Shown: positions 57,500 through 64,000 of the stretch, piece by piece
Layout: every line of letters begins with the position of its first letter
Numbering within the stretch: the stretch's first letter is position 1
Assembly: GCA_012861695.1 (NCBI GenBank)
Contig: JAAOOA010000323.1
Span: 191,001 to 255,000, forward strand
Direction of reading: 5' to 3'
DNA length: 64,000 bases
Source: Trematomus loennbergii
Taxonomy: Eukaryota; Chordata; Actinopteri; Perciformes; Nototheniidae
Notes under the pieces: model-generated
Told to the model about the DNA's origin: nothing
What the model saw: the letters and a program-made list of their open reading frames with translations, nothing else
The model's database searches: none
Made by a program: the position numbers and the translations under genes

Positions 57500-58793
57500 T
57501 ACCTCGCTCCCCGCTCACTCGCACTTTGGCTGTGAGCTGTGGGCACCAGATAAGCCAACATCCCCACTTTCATCACTTACAGGGCAAATGGAAAATGTAA
57601 CCGGGGTGAAAAGGGTGTTACATTTACTTAATTATGAATATTGTTACATCAAGGCCGAAAAGTAGGATGAGCACCAATGGTCAAAAAAGACCAGCGCAGC
57701 GCCCCCCAGATCTGGCGCCCTAGGTGACTGCCTATGTCGCCTATGCCAAAAACCAGCCCTGAATCCCTTCATGCCTTCACCACCACCACCAGTGCATTCA
57801 AAACGTGTTTTTAAACCCTTCTGTTCAAAGTTGATATTTTGTTTCTTAAAAGATTAAATCTTTAAAAACATGCTGTTTGCCATTTTTAAAGTTTGATGGA
57901 AGAAATGAAATATAGGTCACTGACGTGGAGCTTTAGGCCTGCAATGCTTTAAAAGAAAATGTTGGTGATTTTTCAGCTTTGAAGAGTGAATATGGATGTT
58001 AAATTCACAAATGAGCATGGATCTTGAGCCATGATGTTTTTAAGGTACAGAAACATTCAGAACGCATGACGATTCCTTCAAAGGTTTTGAAATAGACCCC
58101 GAGTACTCTTAATTTATAAAGTAATAATACATGTGAATTATTGAGCTCATTAGTGGCCTGACTGGCCCTCCTACTTTGGTCTAAAAAAAGTCAATGATGA
58201 TCATTGTGAAGGGGTGAGCCCATATCAATAACAGACCAAACTACAGGCTCATGTTTTCATGTTATAGTAGGCCTACCTTACATGAACCTGTTTGAAACCT
58301 TAATGACCCCATGATGTGATTAATTATATCTTAAAACACAACTATATTTAACTGTTCATAAATATCTACATTTATGTATAAATACATGTGTAGCAGTTAG
58401 ACAAACATAATTAATAGATCTCATTATTACCTATTTCATGTGTACTAAAAAATAAAGTTTACTAAACCCCCTTTTTGTTTTAATTTATTAATTAGACAAA
58501 ATGATTTGTGCTTAAAGTCTCAAACGGATAGACCAGATTATTCATAATTTGCCTAATAGTTGCTTAAAATGCTGCAATAACATTTGCAATTCGTTTTTAA
58601 TCTGCCATGTACGGTATCAATGGCTCTCAGCCACCGTAGTGTCGTGTCAGGTGGGCGTGTTGTGTAGGGGCGTGTCGTGTACTTGCTGCGGCTGCAGCTA
58701 GACCATATTGAAAAGTTGGGCCATTTATCTTCATGCGCCAATGAGCAACTCTCATAGGAATGAATGAGGCCCCGCCTCCCACGCTGTATCCGG
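57500..58793. other. Non-coding, repeat-derived
   Basis: 57700-57765 (TCTGGCGCCCTAGGTGACTG and GTCGCCTATGCC) is a common fish repeat word. The rest is AT-rich without a gene. Confidence 0.4.
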
Positions 58794-59839
58794 GGTTGCG
58801 GTCGAATAGTCCAAAAATCAGCTCCTAAATTCTAACCCTATCGTCTATCCCTTGACTCTGAGTGAAACGTCACGGGGTTAAGGATAGTGGATAGGAGAAT
58901 TCAAAAGGACTTAGGAGAAGAGACTGCGGTACTTTAGAGAATCGACTGCACTTTCACTATCCGACGTGTTTATGATGCGCCAGCGGACGTCATAAATGTG
59001 CGTCTGCTGCTGTGGGGAAACTATGGAAACTACAGTTTTCTATACAGCGGACTACAACAGGGATGTTTAATAAGAACGAGGGACTACTGTAAACTCATCT
59101 AGAGACTCTGCACCGTGCTCTGATGCTGTATGCTTTATGAACGGGGACAACAGAGAAACATATTCTTCATGACCAAAGTTGGAATTGAAATAAAAAAGGA
59201 AAGTGAAACTTATGCTCATCACCCTCTCCCTCCGGTCCATATTAATACAAATGATCCCAATACGTATGATTGTATGAAAAGATCTTAAAATCAATACAAA
59301 TGTATTTATTATAAACGTTAGTCCTCAACATCTATCACTGTGTATATCACCATTCAAACATCTTTTAAAGTTGAACAAACCCCACACAGCTCAGTAAAGA
59401 CTGTGAAATGTTGACTTTATTTGATCATTTCAGTAAAAACTAACGTTCATATTTCTCTTTTGATTATAATACTGATGATCGTTCAAAACAAAGCACTTTG
59501 GCAACTTACCACATACGTTTTAAAATGCTTAATAAGCACCGTAACTTTCATGATATCATTTCTCGTTCATAATCGGTTGTTTCCGTGAATGGCCGACTGT
59601 TGTGTGGCGGCAAATGCCGCGGCCGCAAGGCATTGTGGGGCAGCATTTTCTCCTCTCCTTTAGGTTAGGGAGGTCCAGTGGTTCCTAAGCTAAGGAGGTT
59701 ATAAAGGAAGTTTGAAACCTCCTTTCCTTTCATTTAGAGAATTCGAACGGCACTTATCATGGCTGCCACTGAGGGACTTCTGGGTCATTTCACTCCGTTA
59801 GGAAGGTTCCTAAGCTAAATGGACTATTCGACCGCAACC
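58794..59839. mobile_element. ~1.05-kb TIR DNA transposon, non-autonomous
   Basis: Ends GGTTGCGGTCGAATAGTCCA and TGGACTATTCGACCGCAACC are perfect 20-bp inverted repeats. Internal CCTAAGCTAA words and a GC-rich block near 59600-59640 occur; there is no transposase. The target duplication is not clear. Confidence 0.85.
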
Positions 59840-59863
59840 CTGGTCTTATTATACATCCATGAG

Positions 59864-62127
59864 TGATTCTACAATTTAGGGTACATTCCATGTCCATTGA
59901 TGTCCATTGATGATAATTATAATTATTCTAACTATTTTCTTCAAAAATATCATATTTGACCTATTATTGGAAAGCATGTTATAATATCAAACAAACATTA
60001 TGTGCATCCTATGCTTTATTTAGCTTGAAATGTGTCATGATGTTCTTAAATTGTCAGTTTTTGCTATGTCCGTTTTTCAGTTGAGGATGTCTTGGTTTCA
60101 AAATAATGAATAAAAACCATTAAAGTAAATAAAAAAAATTATTCATTTATTTCCAAAGTCTAAATACTAAAGAATAATAACATATTTTTAATTGATTTCC
60201 TCCTTTAAATAATTTAAATATCTTAATATATGAATGTCCGCAAAAGTTCTGTCAACTATGTTACTAACAGAACTCCCCTCTTTAACTCAAAAATGGTTTG
60301 TCCCAATACCATATCACCAGCATCACATGATGCCATGTTCCTCTTTGGCAGACATTTTGAACACAGTGGTGATTGTCCTCTACTTTTTTACAATATTTTA
60401 TGTATAATAGCACATTGTCAATGAGTATATTAATTGACCATCAACAATGTTACGTACATTGTTATGGTTTACAATTGTTTAATGATTTTAATTCAATTAT
60501 ATGTTCAAATGTGATGTTAACCTGTTCAAGAAAATGACATGTGGTCATCCAGGCAAGGCCTACCATTGAAATGATGGGTCAAAATAGGGAAATTGTCAAC
60601 TAAGTTACCCAGTACTGTAATAACTGTAGTAACTAATGGCACATTTCCACTACACGGTCGGCCTCGGCCACGTCGGTACGGCTCGGTACGGCTTGGCCTT
60701 AACAGGGCCGACTCACTTCATGCTGCGCTTCCATTACAGTTTAGGAACTGGGGTAGTAACTATAGTAACGCAGTGTAGGCGGAGCCGTGACGTCTCTTCA
60801 ATGAGAAACCCAGAAACACAACACAGCCGTTAGCTGTTAGCACTCAGAGCTCACAGCTCCTCATATCTGTTCAGAAACTAGACAAAAGTTAAACAAGTAC
60901 AAACCACAGACTGCCTGTGTCATGGTGAATACAGTCGCTGCTTTATTTATGTCTGTATAGGCCGTTGTTGTGAGTGTGGACGGTCGGAGCATATACTGCG
61001 TTAGCTTAGCCAATCTCCATTTAGAACACACGCATTTTAAAAGGTGTTTCGCCTGCCGTCTGTCTGCAGACTTGACAAAGCATTAATTCATGGTTTTTAC
61101 TAACCGGTATCAGTATGTTGTTACTTCATCATTTAGAAACGTGTATTACAATTAAATCACGGTCAAATATGTCCATCTTGTTGTAGTTGTAGCCCCCTTG
61201 CCAGCGATGCTCTCTCTAGTTTAGCATACTCAGCCCGACTCAGCCCTGTTTGTTGGCCTCGATCGAACCACAATTTTCTCGGGCCAGAAAAGACGTGAAA
61301 AAGTGGCCCCGGGCCGGGCCGGGCCGGAACTAGGCCTAGTGGAAGCGCAACCAAAAACGGGCACGGCACGACACGGCACGCTTAAAGCGAGCTCCGCGCT
61401 GTAGTGGAACTGCCATTAGTTGACAGGTAACCTAGTTGACAATTTGTATGACATGTAGACGTCATTACACATCATTATCAATGGAATGTTGCACTTCTGC
61501 CTTGAAATGAACATAGTGCTGATGGTTAATAATGTGTCCAGTCAACTATGTTATTTGCGTCAAATGTTTGACTTCATTGTCAACTATGTTGCACCTCATT
61601 TTTTCAAATTTAAAATATCTAAAATAGTGCTTCTGATATCCTTTATAGTATAATGTATATCTACACAGGTTGGAGTTTTACATGACATCTCTTAAAACTA
61701 TCAAAATGACCTGTATGGTAGTTTTATAATACAAAATATCCCTAAACTTAATGACAGTGCTGAACATATCACATGAAAAAACAAAACTTTAATACAATTA
61801 TTTTTTTAAACTTTAAAAAATCTTTCGATATATGGTAGAATAGACTCAAGAGCCTTTCAAATTTGATTTTACTTGAAGTGCAGGACTTAATCAAATGATT
61901 GTAATGACATCAAGTTTGTCCGTAACATAGTTGACAAACTGAGTAGTGAAAACATCCTTTCCCTTAAAATAAAATAAAATAAAAAAATGTTTAAACTTTG
62001 CAACTAGTGGATATGTTACACTGAGGAATATACTAACTTGAACCACTGATTGTTTTATTGAGAAATAACACTTTCTTTGTAGCCTACTGTTTTGTTGATG
62101 TGAAATGCACCCTAAATTATAGAATCA
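59864..62127. mobile_element. ~2.26-kb TIR element with a recurring 14-bp motif
   Basis: The ends TGATTCTACAATTTAGGGTA and its imperfect complement (62104-62127) form inverted repeats of about 24 bp. Inside, GTCAACTATGTTAC or close variants occur at 60251, 60595, 61427 (reverse), 61541, 61579 and 61922 (reverse). No transposase frame is visible. A GC-rich MITE is nested at 60636-61420. An AGT trinucleotide flanks both ends and may be a 3-bp target duplication. Family not identified. Confidence 0.65.
60636..61420. mobile_element. Nested GC-rich MITE with inverted ends
   Basis: The left end ACTAATGGCACATTTCCACT and right end TAGTGGAACTGCCATTAGTT are imperfect inverted repeats. The subterminal regions are rich in CGGTACGG and CGGGCCGGGCC blocks, unlike the AT-rich host element. 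It splits the host element, whose 14-bp motif continues on both sides. Confidence 0.7.
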
Positions 62128-62652
62128 GTCGGGGTCTCTTCTGATTGAAAGTTAAACCCAATAGGCCTACGCACATTCATCAATTATTAAAGTAGGCTAA
62201 GTTAAACCCAATACTCACATGTATCAGTTACTCCTCACGTGCTGCTTTCTCTCTGATACGGACCGACATTTTTATTTGTTCCTCGTCACCGGCGCGCATT
62301 GCATCCTGGGATACGGTGGGCTGCGAGGAAGAGGACTCTTCAAATCTGGGAAAAGAAGAAGGCCGCTCTCCAACCCGCCCCTCCCCCCTCTCTTCTGTCT
62401 GTCCGCAGAATCAGAAGTCCTTTATTGGTCCCACAGAGGGACATTAACATGGTTACAGCAACAGTGGAGATAGATGCTGCTCCCAGACCGTAGTGGAGGA
62501 ATACAGGGGAGGACTCTCTGCAGTCTTCCCGGACTGAAGCACCAGGCTTCGGCTTCAATAACCCACTCTGAAATGAGGCAGGCAGGCAGGCTGTTCCTTG
62601 GAGGCCGCTGTGTTTCCTCAGGACTTTGTTATACAGCTAACTGGAGACAGAC

Positions 62653-62835
62653 TGATCACTGCTGCTACTCCCGCTCTCTTCCGGACACACACTACCCTCG
62701 CTCACTCTCGCTCTACACATGCACGCGCCACATGCACGCGCCACACCTCCCTCTCTCTCTTAAAGGGATAGGCGACCCCACTCTGCATCACCCTGCTATT
62801 ATAAGATAGATAGTAGATAGATAGATAGATAGATA
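62653..62835. repeat. Direct repeat copy 1 (partner at 63119-63302)
   Basis: ATCACTGCTGCTACTCCCGC through CTGCATCACCCTGCTATTAT and into (GATA)n, about 180 bp, nearly identical to 63119-63302. The two copies are about 465 bp apart and both end in a GATA microsatellite. Confidence 0.85.
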
Positions 62836-63118
62836 GTTGGAGAAATACTGTTTTCTCCGCTCGTTGGGTTTGTTTTAATGCACATTTATTTATTTCAAGA
62901 GACTTTTATTTCATAATGACACATTTCCATTTCTTATATGCAAATAAACGGGGCGTGGTTAGCTCACAGATCCAGACAAAAGCAACAGCACCGCAACACT
63001 GACTCAATAGCCGCGTTCACACCGGAGTACTTTTCACCGTACTTTTCGCGTTTAGTTCCGTTAGTACCCCTTATGTCGCGTTCACACTTAATCTCGGGAA
63101 CTTTTACCCCCATTTTTT
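62836..63118. other. Spacer between the direct repeats
   Basis: Contains a GCGTTCACACCGGAGTACTT block with a second GTCGCGTTCACACTTAATC, typical ends of short TIR elements in fish. No gene. Confidence 0.45.
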
Positions 63119-63269
63119 TATCACTGCTGCTACTCCCGCTCTCTTCCGGAGACACACTACGCTCGCTCACTCTCGCTCTACACATGCACACGCCACATGC
63201 ATGCGCCACACCTCCCTCTCTCTCTCTTAAAGTGATAGGCGACCCCACTCTGCATCACCCTGCTATTAT

Positions 63270-63302
<33 letters not shown>
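63119..63302. repeat. Direct repeat copy 2 with (GATA)n end
   Basis: See copy 1. The GATA tract (63272-63302) abuts the LINE fragment that follows. Confidence 0.85.
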
Positions 63303-63303
<1 letters not shown>

Positions 63304-63309
63304 TAGACA

Positions 63310-64000
63310 CCACAGATCACAATATTTTACTGACAAAACTGGAACAGTATGGCATCAGAGGGGTGGGATTAGACTAGGGTGAGAGATTATTTAAGCAACA
63401 GACAACAATTTGTTGAAATTGGTGAACATAAATCAGAATACATGAACATAACTTGTGGAGTACCTCAGGGGTCTGTGTTGGGTCCAAAGCTGTTCATAAT
63501 ATACATCAACGACATTTGCAGAGTATCAAATATATTGAAATTATTTTATTTGCAGATGACACTAATATTTTTGTTCCGGTGACAATTTGAAAGAGCTAAT
63601 GGAAGTGATAACAGCAGAAATGATTAAAGTAAAACATTGGTTTGACACAAACAATTATCATTAAATATAAGCAAAACAAAGATTATGTTATTTGGAAAAG
63701 ATAAAACAAATCCACAGGTGCAATTAATACTAGATAACATAAACATAGAAAGAGTATATAAATGAAGTTCCTTGGTGTGGTTTTAGAGCACACATCAGCT
63801 GGAAACCTCATATCACTCATGTAAAAGCAAAACTGGCTAAGACTATCGCAATATTGGGAAAAGCCAGACACATTCTGGACTGCAACTCATTGTATACTCT
63901 ATATAACACACTGATATTGCCATATCTGATTTACTGTGTGGAGATTTGGGGAAACACGTACAAAACCAACCTACAGCCGTTATGCACATTACAAAAAAGG
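63310..64000 (+). mobile_element. LINE RT fragment, continues past the window end
   Basis: Encodes WVRDYLSNRQQFVEI-like sequence (a stop replaces the Trp region near 63374), then CGVPQGSVLGPKLFIIYIND, an interrupted ADDTNIF block, SKTKIMLFGKDKTNP, KFLGVVLEH and LIYCVEIWGNTYKTN in shifted frames. The copy has several frameshifts. Clade is not certain; the motifs fit a jockey/CR1/L2-group element and differ from the other LINEs in the window. Confidence 0.75.

Noticed and set aside
60593..61369. Small frames in the GC-rich block
   Set aside because: They fall inside the nested MITE and show only GC-rich composition.

Overview
The window is vertebrate nuclear DNA, most likely from a percomorph teleost fish. 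It carries a split sarcomeric myosin heavy chain gene with GT-AG introns, C2H2 zinc-finger genes with the acidic leader seen in many ray-finned fish, fish-type L2/L1 LINEs and SINEs, many DNA-transposon remnants, and abundant micro- and minisatellites. I see no bacterial or plasmid features and no CRISPR array.

Layout. 1-2.5 kb: a 20-bp minisatellite (about 43 copies) and a TTAA-flanked MITE. 2.5-12.1 kb: two zinc-finger loci on the + strand (A, 2556-2956, cut short before its fingers; B, 8821-12056, about 15 fingers but repeatedly frameshifted), separated by a Helitron-like element (3.6-6.4 kb) that holds an array with a ~147-bp period. 12.6-13.9 kb: 25-bp and 80-bp tandem arrays. 17.7-19.2 kb: a decayed endogenous retrovirus integrase region (- strand) next to tandem repeats. 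20.2-30.9 kb (- strand): a near-complete fast-type muscle myosin heavy chain gene with 39 coding exons, two 5' UTR exons, a TATA box and a perfect CArG box. 32-44.5 kb (+ strand, head-to-head with the myosin gene): scattered exons of a NACHT-domain NLR gene (CIITA/NLRC5-like motifs) with a stop codon and a frameshift, split by an L2 LINE that itself carries a second copy of the TTAA-type MITE. 45-51.5 kb: LINE, SINE, gypsy-gag and L1 fragments. 52.8-57.5 kb (- strand): zinc-finger gene C, whose two-exon structure is readable; a 938-bp DNA transposon with 21-bp inverted repeats and a 6-bp target duplication sits inside one finger. 58.8-62.1 kb: two neighbouring TIR elements, the second holding a repeated 14-bp motif and a nested MITE. 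62.6-64 kb: duplicated low-complexity DNA and the start of another LINE.

The myosin gene is the only gene whose architecture is essentially complete. At least nine small indels interrupt it, all apparent deletions, and similar one- or two-base losses interrupt zinc-finger genes B and C. Residual long-read assembly error is a live explanation, so 'pseudogene' calls for the zinc-finger loci are provisional. I did not find a convincing new biological system. The most interesting items are the NLR locus with a multi-exon NACHT domain, the modular zinc-finger/acidic-linker expansion, the transposon inside zinc-finger gene C, the 59.9-62.1 kb element with its 14-bp motif, and an L2 copy in which ORF1 esterase and ORF2 endonuclease are fused in frame.
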